Part shown: positions 8,160 to 16,508 of the stretch, piece after piece
Layout of the letters: every line of letters begins with the position of its first letter
Numbering within the stretch: position 1 is the stretch's first letter
Source: Methanooceanicella nereidis
Lineage (GTDB): Archaea; Halobacteriota; Methanocellia; Methanocellales; Methanocellaceae
Reading direction: 5' to 3'
Assembly (NCBI RefSeq): GCF_021023085.1
Contig: NZ_PGCK01000006.1
Span: 124,001-188,000 of the forward strand
Length of the DNA: 64,000 bases
Position numbers and translations under genes: made by a program
Notes under the pieces: model-generated
Database searches by the model: none
What the model was told of the DNA's origin: nothing
What the model saw: only the letters and a program-made list of their open reading frames with translations

Positions 8160-8783
8160 TTACGAATTACTTTTCCAGTATGTATTATTACCCGAACATA
8201 CCAGATGCGAACCGGCCGGCACCTGTAAAAATACCAGGACCATGCTTAAAATATCTACAGAAGACCCTATAGAGTTCAATAATATGAGGAATATCATTAG
8301 CGGGCTCAAAGTTCCGGTTATACCCAGTATTATGGGAAGTATTATGGATAGTATAAAGAAAGGCGCGATAGAGATGATAAGATATCTCTTTCTTGTCAAC
8401 ACTTCTTCCGTATAAACGTACCCGCCGGCATAGGTAATGCCTGCGTAGGTCTTATCTGACCGATAAAAATCCGGGATAAAGATCAGGTGAGTGAATTCGT
8501 GTATTATCAATATTAATAAAATACCTAAAATGTCTATCAGGTTGATAGTGATCGATAGGTTATTTAATATAAGTCCGGTATCTAAAAAAGGTATCGTCGT
8601 GAACGTTTTTATTATAGATATCGTGATCAAGGCGTTTATCGCCATAAATGGAATTGATGCCATGATAGCCGTTAATACGTTCTTTGGCTCTTTTAACAAC
8701 ACCCATTGATCATTGATCAGACAGGAATGTTTTCTGTTATCTGTTTTAGGTATTTTGGTAATTATCTTTATGGATATCCCCAT
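8160..8783 (-). CDS. DUF3267-like membrane metalloprotease-type protein
   Basis: This 207-residue membrane protein has about five hydrophobic segments and the zinc-site motif HEFTH near residue 89, at the end of a membrane helix (LLILIIHEFTHLIFI). An HExxH inside a hydrophobic stretch fits the DUF3267 group of integral membrane proteins related to site-2 proteases. No second ligand motif (such as NxxPxxxLDG) is obvious, so proteolytic activity is not established. A TATA-like ATATATAAAAATA lies 30-40 bases before the ATG. It stands alone and converges with the surface protein gene. Confidence 0.65.
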   Translation of the reverse strand: MGISIKIITKIPKTDNRKHSCLINDQWVLLKEPKNVLTAIMASIPFMAINALITISIIKTFTTIPFLDTGLILNNLSITINLIDILGILLILIIHEFTHLIFIPDFYRSDKTYAGITYAGGYVYTEEVLTRKRYLIISIAPFFILSIILPIILGITGTLSPLMIFLILLNSIGSSVDILSMVLVFLQVPAGSHLVCSGNNTYWKSNS

Positions 8784-8953
8784 CCGAATAAGAACATAAT
8801 ATTTTTATATATCAGTTACAGCATATTGTTCTTAATATTAGTTCTATGAAGTTACTTATTATAATAATGATTTTCGCCTGTAGATATCTGATATTTTTTG
8901 ATGGTTTTGTGGAAATGGTAACATTTATTTAATACTTTATCTTAACTCTGTTT

Positions 8954-9118
8954 ATGGAAAAAAAGTTGGATTGTCCATGCCCTAAGACACAATGTGAGAG
9001 ACACGGGTACTGCGACGTATGTAAAGAGTTCCATATTGCTAAAGGGAGCCTGGCATTTTGCTTGCGGCCAAAACCGTCAATTATCGATAAGATCAAAAAA
9101 TTTTTAGGGATGTCCTAA
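8954..9118 (+). CDS. Cys-rich small protein, probable zinc binder, 54 aa
   Basis: The frame ATG 8954 to TAA 9116-9118 encodes 54 residues with six Cys and two His in the first 36: CPCPKTQCERHGYCDVCKEF followed by HIAKGSLAFC. The order C-x-C-x4-C-x2-H-x2-C-x2-C is dense enough to bind one or two metal ions. The tail is basic (RPKPSIIDKIKKF). Such pocket-sized zinc proteins are common in methanogens and are often missed by gene callers. There is no clear ribosome-binding site, and a TATA-like TTTAATACTTTATC lies about 15-25 bases upstream, which fits a leaderless message. Function unknown. Confidence 0.65.
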   Translation: MEKKLDCPCPKTQCERHGYCDVCKEFHIAKGSLAFCLRPKPSIIDKIKKFLGMS

Positions 9119-9158
9119 ATTTTTTTCTTAGACATTGGCCTGTTCGCATAATATACAG

Positions 9159-9839
9159 CTAACCCACATTCGGGAACCAGTAAAAACCGATACTCGTGGG
9201 AAGGCTTATCATGTATAGTAATGCGATGAAAAATATGATGAACGCTAGCGAAAGCATGGATAACCTGATCCGCTCCGATTTCCATTTTGTAGACGTACTC
9301 CCCAGGAACAATACCAGGGCAAAAAACACAGTGTCAAGGATATAACTATCCGCGATCTCATTCGCTTTTCTTCCCCTGTCAAAAGCAGCGCTGGCCGCTT
9401 CGCTGAGCCTGATACTCTCCAGCCCTTCCCTTACCTCATATTCAGGCAGCGAAAAAGGCGATTTCGGAGGTATATTATCTTCTACGCCCGTGCCTGCCAG
9501 AGCAAGCCATGCCTCAAAAGCCGGGCGGAATTCATCTCTGAACCTGGACTTTAAAAAATCCGCCCTTAACGTATCATTACTGCTTACGGCATCCACCCAT
9601 TGCAAAAATAGTGTGACGTCTATGATCACATTAGTATTGGCAGCGGTAGTATTGCGTATGGATTCGGTGCGTATCGTATTGGCAGAGCCGAACTCAAAGG
9701 CCTGTATACCATTCCATTTGTTCGCTTCATAGACACACCATGCTGAAGAAACTGTGGCCAGTGCAAGTAATACGGCCGTAATAGCTTCAATTGTGACACT
9801 TTCATGTATCCATTTTAATAGTCCGGAACTATCGCGCAT
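9159..9839 (-). CDS. Hypothetical membrane protein, 226 aa
   Basis: Predicted topology is one N-terminal helix (about 16-36, VTIEAITAVLLALATVSSAW), a roughly 125-residue helical extracytoplasmic or cytoplasmic domain, and two closely spaced C-terminal helices (about 166-182 and 192-215). The soluble part has charged helices (RADFLKSRFRDEFRPAFEAW). I recognise no catalytic motif. The layout resembles DUF4337-like bacterial proteins, but the match is only in general shape. It sits alone between the Cys-rich protein and a region leading to ywbE. Confidence 0.6.
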   Translation of the reverse strand: MRDSSGLLKWIHESVTIEAITAVLLALATVSSAWCVYEANKWNGIQAFEFGSANTIRTESIRNTTAANTNVIIDVTLFLQWVDAVSSNDTLRADFLKSRFRDEFRPAFEAWLALAGTGVEDNIPPKSPFSLPEYEVREGLESIRLSEAASAAFDRGRKANEIADSYILDTVFFALVLFLGSTSTKWKSERIRLSMLSLAFIIFFIALLYMISLPTSIGFYWFPNVG

Positions 9840-10027
9840 ACTTCCTGATCAATAATTATACATTTATATATAATATAATTTATTATTATATAAGCCAAAT
9901 TCCCTTATAACAGGCAATGATACTGGAGTTAATAATGGATAATATGTTTATTTCAAGTTTGGATCATATCTTTTCGATTAGTATTTCTATAAAGCGACAT
10001 GATTGAAACCCGGAACAAGTGATCTCA

Positions 10028-10234
10028 ATGAATGGCCAGTATAGAAAGGATGTCAAAATAGGCCTCGAAGTCGACATAGTGTTGAAGGAAGACCAGCGCA
10101 CGGGTAAAAGAACAAGAGGCATAGTAAAAGAGATACTGACGAACTCATCCCATCATCCGCACGGTATTAAAGTAAGGTTACAGAACGGGCAGGTCGGAAG
10201 AGTGCAGGAGATCATCGGCCCTAAAACTGGCTAA
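10028..10234 (+). CDS. ywbE: YwbE family protein (DUF2196)
   Basis: This 68-residue basic protein matches the YwbE family closely in length and content: RKDVKIGLEVDIVLKEDQRT, then GKRTRGIVKEILTNSSHHPH and GIKVRLQNGQVGRVQEI. The family is small, beta-rich and SH3-like, widely distributed in bacteria and methanogens. Its function is unknown, though the fold suggests RNA or ribosome contact. GTGATC at 10019-10024, just before ATG 10028, pairs with the 16S tail. This makes 10028 the likely start rather than the GTG that is itself part of that site. It is a single gene flanked by AT-rich DNA. Confidence 0.88.
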   Translation: MNGQYRKDVKIGLEVDIVLKEDQRTGKRTRGIVKEILTNSSHHPHGIKVRLQNGQVGRVQEIIGPKTG

Positions 10235-10634
10235 ACAGATAAACATAATTACATATAAATATTTTATTAACGCATAAGAAATTATTTTTAATTAATATTT
10301 ACTTATGTATTATTTTTTATATCAATTTATTTTAAAAAATTTACCAAATTTATAGATATATTTTCTAAATATAGACTGATACTTCCATAACATATCAAAC
10401 TTATGTAGCCCTATTACTACTAAAAAGAGTAAAATAACAGCCATTTTAGGAAAACGGACATATTTAACCGTTAATTAGCATGAGCGGAGAATGAAAAAAT
10501 AACCAAAAGATATAAATAAGAATGAAAAGACCTTATTTTTAACAAAAATGACAGAAATATAGGTTTTTAACTTTAAAAGGGTAGAAAAAATGAGTTAAAA
10601 ATAAATATAATAATTATAATTAGCGAGGTTTTTT
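10235..10634 (+). promoter_or_regulatory. AT-rich upstream region of the osmoprotectant operon
   Basis: This is about 400 bases of very AT-rich DNA without a credible gene. A good BRE/TATA candidate, AAAGATATAAATA, lies at 10507-10519, and a second TATA-like run is at about 10600-10615. GAGG at 10624-10627 is the ribosome-binding site of the ATPase gene. Two start sites are possible. I saw no riboswitch-like structure. Confidence 0.5.
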
Positions 10635-11852
10635 ATGGAAAATTCAGGGGTAGAAGAGAGAAAAGTAAAGGTCAAAGTAGAGGATCTATCAAAAATTTTC
10701 GGGCAAAAACCTCAGAAGGCACTTGAATTGCTTAAAAAAGGCAATAAAAAAAAGGAAATTTTTGAAAAAACCGGACAGAACGTCGCGGTCAATAACGTCT
10801 CCTTCGAAGTATATGAGGGAGAAATATTCGTACTTATGGGATTATCCGGATGCGGAAAGTCCACGCTTCTTCGCTGCATAAACCGTCTCATTGAGCCTAC
10901 GGCAGGCAAATTGTTCATAGACGGGCAAAATGTCCTGGATATGAATGAAGAGAAGCTGAGAGAACTGCGGAGAAAGAAGCTCGGCATGATATTCCAGAGT
11001 TTCGCGCTCCTGCCCCACCGCACAGTCCTCGACAACGTCGCTTTCGGCCTTGAGATACAGGGCATGCCTGTCAGCGAGCGCCGCCAGAAAGCAACGGAGG
11101 CCATCAAGCTTGTCGGGCTCCAGGGTTACGAGATGAGCAAACCTTCGGAGCTTAGCGGCGGGATGCAGCAGCGTGTCGGCCTTGCAAGGGCGCTCGCAAG
11201 CGACGTCGATATCCTTTTGATGGACGAGGCGTTCAGCGCTCTCGACCCGCTTATCAGGCGAAATATGCAGGATGAGCTGATCGAGCTTCAGGAAAGGGTG
11301 AACAAGACCATCATTTTCGTCAGCCACGATCTGGACGAGGCGTTAAAGCTCGGGAACCGGATAGCACTGATGAAGGACGGGTGCATAGTCCAGGTCGGAA
11401 CGGCAGAAGAGATACTTACAAAGCCGAGCACAAAATTCGTCGAAAAATTCGTAGAGAGTGTCGACATGGCTAAAGTGCTGACCGCAAAGGACGTCATGAA
11501 AAGGCCGGAACCTTTGCTGGCGCTTGACTCCGGGCCCACTAACGCCCTGCGCCTGATGAAAGAGTACGGCATATCCAGCGTATTCGTCGTAGCAAAGACG
11601 CGACAGCATAAAGGCCTCATTGTGGTCGACGATGCGATGCGGGCAAAAGAGGATAACAGGCCTATTCAGGACATACTCATCAAGGATGCGCCGGTTGTCA
11701 CGCCGGATACGCCCGTATCTGAGATCATCCCTAAGATCGCGGATTCAAAATACCCGATAGGAGTGGTCGATTCGTCCGGAAAGATCAAGGGCATCATTGT
11801 AAGAGGTTCCGTGCTGGCAGCTCTTGCCCGCATGGAGGTGGATGCCTTATGA
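10635..11852 (+). CDS. proV: Glycine betaine/proline ABC transporter, ATP-binding subunit with CBS pair
   Basis: This is the ATPase of a ProVWX/OpuA-type osmoprotectant importer. It carries the extended N-terminus that is specific to this subfamily (LSKIFGQKPQKALELLKKG), Walker A GLSGCGKST (69-77), signature LSGGMQQRVG (near 178), Walker B ILLMDEAFS and the switch His in FVSHDLDEAL. Residues about 280-405 are a tandem CBS pair (VMKRPEPLLALDSGPTNAL; DILIKDAPVVTPDTPVSEI). In OpuA this part senses ionic strength or cyclic dinucleotides and gates transport. Length 405 is normal for the family. It overlaps the permease gene by four bases and opens a three-gene operon. Confidence 0.95.
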   Translation: MENSGVEERKVKVKVEDLSKIFGQKPQKALELLKKGNKKKEIFEKTGQNVAVNNVSFEVYEGEIFVLMGLSGCGKSTLLRCINRLIEPTAGKLFIDGQNVLDMNEEKLRELRRKKLGMIFQSFALLPHRTVLDNVAFGLEIQGMPVSERRQKATEAIKLVGLQGYEMSKPSELSGGMQQRVGLARALASDVDILLMDEAFSALDPLIRRNMQDELIELQERVNKTIIFVSHDLDEALKLGNRIALMKDGCIVQVGTAEEILTKPSTKFVEKFVESVDMAKVLTAKDVMKRPEPLLALDSGPTNALRLMKEYGISSVFVVAKTRQHKGLIVVDDAMRAKEDNRPIQDILIKDAPVVTPDTPVSEIIPKIADSKYPIGVVDSSGKIKGIIVRGSVLAALARMEVDAL

Positions 11853-12679
11853 TGGTCCCGAAGATTCCTATAGGAGAATTCATTGAGATACTTGTGGACT
11901 GGATCGATACGAACTTAGGATGGCTCCTTGACGGTATCAGTGCCGGGCTGGATTTTTTTGTAAGCGGATTCCAGGATATCCTTCTTTTGATACCGGCCCC
12001 CGTGTTGATCCTCATCATTGCTGCGATCGTATGGTTCGTCACAAAAAAAGACATTAAGATAGTCATACTTACGGCGTTAGGCCTTTTACTCGTGTGGAAC
12101 CTGCAATTATGGCCTGAGGCAATGGAAACGCTTGCCCTCGTCATATCGTCGGCGATCCTCACCCTCCTGATAGGTATACCTCTCGGCATCCTTGCCGCAC
12201 GGAACGATATAGTGGACAGGATAATTCGGCCGGTGCTTGATTTAATGCAGACCATGCCGTCATTCGTCTATCTTATCCCCGCGGTCATATTCTTCGGCCT
12301 CGGTAACGTGCCCGGCATGATCGCGACCGTGATATTCGCGATGCCGCCCGCGATCCGCCTCACAAGCTTGGGCATTCGCCAGATACCGAATGAACTGATC
12401 GAAGTATCGGACTCGTTCGGCGCTACGTCAAACCAGAAGCTGATAAAAGTACAGCTTCCAGTGGCGCTGCCGACGATAATGGCGGGCGTCAACCAGTGTA
12501 TCATGCTTGCGCTTTCAATGACTGTAATTGCCTCCATGATAGGTGCGGGAGGCCTTGGGCTGAACGTACTTATCGGCATACAGAGAGTAGACATCGGTGG
12601 CGGCTTTGAAGCAGGGCTGGCCATCGTCATCATCGCTATCATACTTGACCGGATAACACAAAATCTGGTCAAGTCATGA
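11849..12679 (+). CDS. proW: Glycine betaine/proline ABC transporter, permease subunit
   Basis: This 276-residue ProW/OpuAB-type permease has an N-terminal amphipathic stretch and then about six membrane helices. The EAA-type coupling loop is visible as GIRQIPNELIEVSDSFGATS followed by KLIKVQLPVALPTIMAGV, which docks on the ATPase. ATG 11849 overlaps the ATPase stop (ATGA), and its own stop overlaps an ATG in the same way. The spaces LDLMQTMPSFVYLIPAV and GAGGLG are typical of betaine permeases. It should form a homodimer in the membrane. Confidence 0.95.
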   Translation: MMVPKIPIGEFIEILVDWIDTNLGWLLDGISAGLDFFVSGFQDILLLIPAPVLILIIAAIVWFVTKKDIKIVILTALGLLLVWNLQLWPEAMETLALVISSAILTLLIGIPLGILAARNDIVDRIIRPVLDLMQTMPSFVYLIPAVIFFGLGNVPGMIATVIFAMPPAIRLTSLGIRQIPNELIEVSDSFGATSNQKLIKVQLPVALPTIMAGVNQCIMLALSMTVIASMIGAGGLGLNVLIGIQRVDIGGGFEAGLAIVIIAIILDRITQNLVKS

Positions 12680-12688
12680 AAAATTTCC

Positions 12689-12707
12689 CGGCCTTGAATC
12701 AAGGCCG
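12689..12707 (+). promoter_or_regulatory. RNA hairpin between proW and proX
   Basis: CGGCCTT (12689-12695) and AAGGCCG (12701-12707) make a 7-bp perfect stem with a five-base loop, ten bases after the proW stop, followed by AAAAAATAAGG rather than U-rich sequence. It looks like an mRNA-stabilising or processing hairpin that could raise the level of the binding protein relative to the membrane subunits, rather than a terminator. Confidence 0.5.
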
Positions 12708-12783
12708 AAAAAATAAGGGGTCGAAATTCGGCCCTTTTCCGCCCAATAGCGGCTTTAAAAGAGCAATATTGGATGTGAAAAGT

Positions 12784-13659
12784 GTGTTAAATAAAGCTAA
12801 AAGTTACATAGTATTGTTTGCGATCGTTTGCGTTATGGCGGTCCTGTTAGCGGGATGCGTAGGCCAGGGCGCCGAGGAGCAAACAACAAAAGGTAAAGTT
12901 ACTATTGGATACGTTCTGTGGGATTCAGAGATAGCCAGCACAAATGTCCTTAAACAGGTCTATGAACAGGCTGGCTATGAGGTGGAGCTTAAGGCAGTGG
13001 ATGCAGGTCCGCTGTACCAGGCCGTTGCGAACGGCGACGTCGACTGTACTGTCTCTGCATGGCTGCCGTCCACCCAGGCTAATTACTGGGAAAAATACGG
13101 CAAAGACATCGACCTCGTCAGGCACAATCTTGACGGGGCCAAGGTAGGCCTTGTGGTTCCATCCTATGTTACGATCGACTCGATCGCTGAAATGAACGAT
13201 GTCAAAGACAAGTTCAATGGCAAGATAACAGGTATAGAGCCCGGCGCGGGCATCATGTCTAAAACAGAAGAGGCTATAGGCGAATACGGCCTTGACTACC
13301 AGATAATGCCCAGCAGCAGCGCAGGCATGGCCGCCGAGCTTAGTAAGGCGTACAAGAACAATGAGTGGATCGTTGTGACCGGCTGGACGCCGCACTGGAA
13401 GTTCGCCCGATTTGACCTTAAATACCTTGAAGACCCCGAGGGGATCTATGGCGGCGAGGAATTCGTCGGAACCCTTGCACGTAAGGGACTTAAGGACGAT
13501 AAGCCGGGAGTTTACGCCATTCTTGAACAGTTCTACTGGACTACCGCAGACATGGAGTCCGTCATGCTGGACATAGAGGAAGGCACGTCTGAGGAAGACG
13601 CGGCAAAGAAGTGGGTCGACGCTAACCAGGATAAAGTAAAAGCGTGGATCGGAGAATAA
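12784..13659 (+). CDS. proX: Glycine betaine/proline ABC transporter, substrate-binding lipoprotein
   Basis: This is an OpuAC/ProX-type periplasmic-equivalent binding protein anchored as a lipoprotein. The signal helix is YIVLFAIVCVMAVLLAGC, with the lipobox LAGC. The mature part starts with KVTIGYVLWDSEIASTNVLK and contains DAGPLYQAVANGDVDCTVSA and VVTGWTPHWKFARFDLKYL, the regions that supply aromatic residues for a quaternary-amine pocket. An ATG at 12676 overlapping proW would add 36 residues before the signal peptide, across an RNA hairpin. I therefore prefer GTG 12784, with GTGA five bases upstream. GTG 12775 is also possible. A terminator follows. Confidence 0.93.
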   Translation: MLNKAKSYIVLFAIVCVMAVLLAGCVGQGAEEQTTKGKVTIGYVLWDSEIASTNVLKQVYEQAGYEVELKAVDAGPLYQAVANGDVDCTVSAWLPSTQANYWEKYGKDIDLVRHNLDGAKVGLVVPSYVTIDSIAEMNDVKDKFNGKITGIEPGAGIMSKTEEAIGEYGLDYQIMPSSSAGMAAELSKAYKNNEWIVVTGWTPHWKFARFDLKYLEDPEGIYGGEEFVGTLARKGLKDDKPGVYAILEQFYWTTADMESVMLDIEEGTSEEDAAKKWVDANQDKVKAWIGE

Positions 13660-13677
13660 GCCGGACATCAAATCATT

Positions 13678-13708
13678 GGCGGGTGACAAACCTGCCTTTA
13701 TTTTTTTA
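13678..13708 (+). terminator. Terminator of the proVWX operon
   Basis: GGCGGGT (13678-13684) and ACCTGCC (13690-13696) form a 7-bp stem with one G-U pair, followed by TTTATTTTTTTA. It lies 18 bases after the proX stop. Confidence 0.7.
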
Positions 13709-13798
13709 TATAGCGATTAAAGTTTATCGCGCGCGATCATTTTTATCGGAGAATTATTAGTCTATTGGTGATCTTACATACTACAAAGAATAATATAG

Positions 13799-13842
13799 AC
13801 CACAGTTTTTCACCACGAAGTACACAAGGGCAACAAAGGAAC
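13799..13842 (+). repeat. Outer flanking repeat (TTCACCACGAAGTACAC type), left side
   Basis: This begins CCACAGTTTTTCACCACGAA and continues with AGTACACAAGGGCAAC. It is inverted and nearly repeated at 14619-14665, so the pair encloses the whole element around the 14-kb palindrome. Related forms occur near 36.2, 39.1, 40.9 and 41.7 kb. It is non-coding. Confidence 0.7.
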
Positions 13843-13986
13843 ACGAAGGATTTTTAGAAGTTTAATATATACTTAAAAAAATTGTGGACCCTAGTTACCC
13901 TTGTGTACTCCCATGAAAAACTTTTAGATGTCATTGTAAAGACGTGCATATAACAATTCATTACGGGATTGATGTTCTGCCGTTGT

Positions 13987-14515
13987 GCCTGTCGGATGGC
14001 AGGTAGGCACGTAACCTCACAGAAACACAGAACCACAAAATTTTTTTAGAATTTAAGATCGCGAAATCTCTAAAGTTCACTCACTAAACCACAAAGGGCT
14101 CCAGTATCACCGTCAACGCACTAACACCTCTAACGCCCGGCTCAACGCTCGAAGTGCTCTAAGTCACCAACTCTAAAACAAGACACGAACATTCCCAAAA
14201 ACACTAAATTTTAACTGCACGGTTGACGCTTACACGATCGATATCCCTGCCATAGGTCAGGAGAACACAGACCGGGATATTAAACTTTAGTGATTTGGAG
14301 AATGTTCGGGCCTTGTTTTAGAGTTGGTGACTCTGAGAGGTTAGTGCGTTGAGCCGGGCGTTAGAGGTGTTAGTGCGTTGACGGTGATACTGGAGCCCTT
14401 TGTGGTTTAGTGAGTAAACTCTTAGGGTTTTTGTGCCCTTAAAAAATCATATAAAAAATTTTTGTGGTTCTGTGTTTCTGTGAGGTTACGTGCCTACCTG
14501 CCATCCGACAGGCAT
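13987..14515. repeat. Long palindromic element, copy 1
   Basis: The left arm (about 13987-14215) and the right arm (about 14282-14515) are near-perfect reverse complements, with a central loop of about 65 bases. Matching blocks include GTCGGATGGCAGGTAGGCAC with its complement at 14490-14509, GGGCTCCAGTATCACC with GGTGATACTGGAGCCC, and CGCCCGGCTCAACG with CGTTGAGCCGGGCG. There is no long frame or transposase. If transcribed, it would fold into a hairpin of roughly 230 bp. It lies in the convergent gap between proX and alaX. A second copy is at 41029-41569, and the two arms of each copy carry the same copy-specific changes. Confidence 0.9.
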
Positions 14516-14618
14516 AGCCATAAAAACATTATCTCAAAGACCATTGAGTAAGACACATTTTCATTCTTAAAACCTGAGCAAGACCCCGCTCATCAAAGAT
14601 TTCGTGGTTAAGCTAGTG

Positions 14619-14665
14619 AACCTTAATTACCCTTGTGTACTTCGTGGTGAAAAATAGTGGACCTT
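14619..14665 (+). repeat. Outer flanking repeat, right side
   Basis: This inverted counterpart of the repeat at 13799-13842 reads CCTTGTGTACTTCGTGGTGA followed by AAAATAGTGGACC. Between it and the palindrome lies a block (TTAAAACCTGAGCAAGACC, then ATCAAAGATTTCGTGGT) that is also present right of the 41-kb copy. The element is therefore longer than its palindromic core. Confidence 0.7.
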
Positions 14666-14679
14666 TTATCCCTTTGTAG

Positions 14680-15885
14680 TTAACTTGCTATGTCTTTTTT
14701 GTCATCATGTATACTAAGACTGGATGCAAGGCCATTTAAAAATTCTGCGAAATTTTTCATATCGTTTACATCATTGAATCCTGCGTTAGCCCATTTATCG
14801 CTACCGCCGCCCTTTCCCTTAAATTCGGCGAGATGATCCTTGAATACCTTACCGCAATTAATTACGAATGCTCCGCTATGAGCGAATAGCAGCCTTTTAT
14901 CAGGGATGGATGATAGCACAAGTATAAAATCGCCGTTCTGAAGTATATATTTTGCAAGAAGGCTGATCTCGTCGGCTTTTTTATCCTCGAGATCCATACG
15001 GATGACTTTTGATCTCGCTAAACCGGCGATCCCCTTTGCTTCCAGGGCAAGCGTTTTTTCCTTTAGATCAGAAAGCTCCTTCTGCAGGCTTTTTAGCTGT
15101 GCCATCATAGACTCGCTCCTCGCCGGTATCTCGCCCTCTGACGTGCGATATAGCCTGGACAGTGCCGACACTATCGCATGTTTATCCTGGTAGTCCCGGA
15201 GCGCCCTCATTCCGCATTTAAAATAGATACGGGTCTGGTTCCGCATCTTTTCAGCCTTCAGGACTTTTATGATACCCACTTCCCCGGTCCTTGTAACATG
15301 TGTGCCGCAGCAGGGAGAGAAATCAATGTTGTCTATCTCCACTATCCTGATGACATCATCCCTGGGAGGAGCCTTGCGAAGAGGGAAATCACTGGCTCCC
15401 TCGGGAGATACGAAATGGGCTTTTACGATCAGGTCCCGGTAAATGTATCCATTCGCCTTGTCCTCTATCGTTTTTAAGAGTTCTCCGGAAATGTCGGACA
15501 GAGAGATATCAATGGAAACCTCATCATCCCCCAGATGGAAACTTGAAGTCTCCCCGCCGTAAAGATCAAAGACCGATGATAGTATATGCTGGCCCGTATG
15601 CTGCTGAGTCAGGTCCCGCCTTCGCACAATGTCTATGGCGCATTTAACGATCCGGTTTTGCGGCTTCCTGTTTAAAACATGATATATCTCGCCGTCTTTT
15701 TCATAGACTTCTTCGACCGCTATGCCGTCGATGTTCCCGCTGTCCGCTGGCTGTCCGCCGCCCCCCGGATAGAAGGCGGTTTCTGACAGGATGATAAGAA
15801 ATTTTTCATCCTTTTCGATAATCTCTTTTACCTCTGCCTGCCACTCAGCCATATACGGCGACCCATAATACAACCGGCGTTCCAT
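14680..15885 (-). CDS. alaX: Alanyl-tRNA editing protein AlaX, long form with DHHA1
   Basis: This is a trans-editing enzyme that hydrolyses Ser or Gly wrongly attached to tRNA-Ala. The N-terminal beta-barrel carries ETAFYPGGGGQPADSG (about 35-50). The editing domain has the zinc ligands HTGQH (96-100) and CCGTH (192-196). The C-terminal part, after a coiled coil (about 240-290), is a DHHA1 domain ending KGKGGGSDKWANAGF, which binds the tRNA elbow or aids dimerisation. At 401 residues it is the AlaX-L class, normal for archaea. All zinc ligands are present. It is monocistronic or leads a short minus-strand run, and ends next to the repeat element. Confidence 0.93.
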   Translation of the reverse strand: MERRLYYGSPYMAEWQAEVKEIIEKDEKFLIILSETAFYPGGGGQPADSGNIDGIAVEEVYEKDGEIYHVLNRKPQNRIVKCAIDIVRRRDLTQQHTGQHILSSVFDLYGGETSSFHLGDDEVSIDISLSDISGELLKTIEDKANGYIYRDLIVKAHFVSPEGASDFPLRKAPPRDDVIRIVEIDNIDFSPCCGTHVTRTGEVGIIKVLKAEKMRNQTRIYFKCGMRALRDYQDKHAIVSALSRLYRTSEGEIPARSESMMAQLKSLQKELSDLKEKTLALEAKGIAGLARSKVIRMDLEDKKADEISLLAKYILQNGDFILVLSSIPDKRLLFAHSGAFVINCGKVFKDHLAEFKGKGGGSDKWANAGFNDVNDMKNFAEFLNGLASSLSIHDDKKDIAS

Positions 15886-15998
15886 GATAGTTCCTGGGAT
15901 AGGTATTTATGACAAAGTTTATTGACTTTTTCATAGTTCGATGCATAATGCGGGAATTAAATTTTGATATTTTTCCGATCAATAAAAAATATAATAGC

Positions 15999-16388
15999 TT
16001 ATTTTTTCTTTTCCTTTTCATCAATTTCTTTGAACACGTCTTTTGCCGCATACATCGCGTTCAGCGCCGCCGGGAAACCTGCATACACAGCCATCTGGAT
16101 TATCACTTCCACGATCTCCTGCCTGGCGCATCCGGCATTCAAAGCGCCGGTTATATGCGATCTTAATTGAGGTATAGCACCCAAAGCTACAAGGGCAGAG
16201 ATCGTAACGAGCTCTCTTGTCTTAAGGTCCAGTCCCGGGCGGCTATAAATGTCACCATAGGGAAATTCTATGACGAAGTCTGCCATGTCAGGTGCGATAT
16301 CTTTCAGTTCGTTTATGATCCTGCCTATACCTTCAGGGTTGATCCTGTCAAGTATCTCTTTCCCGCGCTCGTATCGTTCACCGGTCAT
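15999..16388 (-). CDS. Carboxymuconolactone decarboxylase family protein
   Basis: This 129-residue all-helical protein of the CMD/AhpD superfamily contains [20 protein letters not shown] and the core helix [20 protein letters not shown], followed by [15 protein letters not shown]. The single Cys in AGC(A)RQE is where CMD enzymes have a Cys or Glu. There is no CxxC, so an AhpD-type peroxidase role is unlikely. Family members act as decarboxylases, thiol-oxidoreductase adaptors or have unknown roles. I choose ATG 16388 with AGTGA five bases upstream over the GTG at 16397. Its partner in metabolism is not visible nearby. Confidence 0.85.
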   Translation of the reverse strand: MTGERYERGKEILDRINPEGIGRIINELKDIAPDMADFVIEFPYGDIYSRPGLDLKTRELVTISALVALGAIPQLRSHITGALNAGCARQEIVEVIIQMAVYAGFPAALNAMYAAKDVFKEIDEKEKKK

Positions 16389-16508
16389 CAATTTCACTAT
16401 CCACTAGTTATATTCATAGGTCAAATTCGGCTTAAGGATTATAAATCATACCCGGGACCATGCTATCCGGTTTAACCCGAATGGATTTTTCCTAAAAAAG
16501 GTAAAGGC

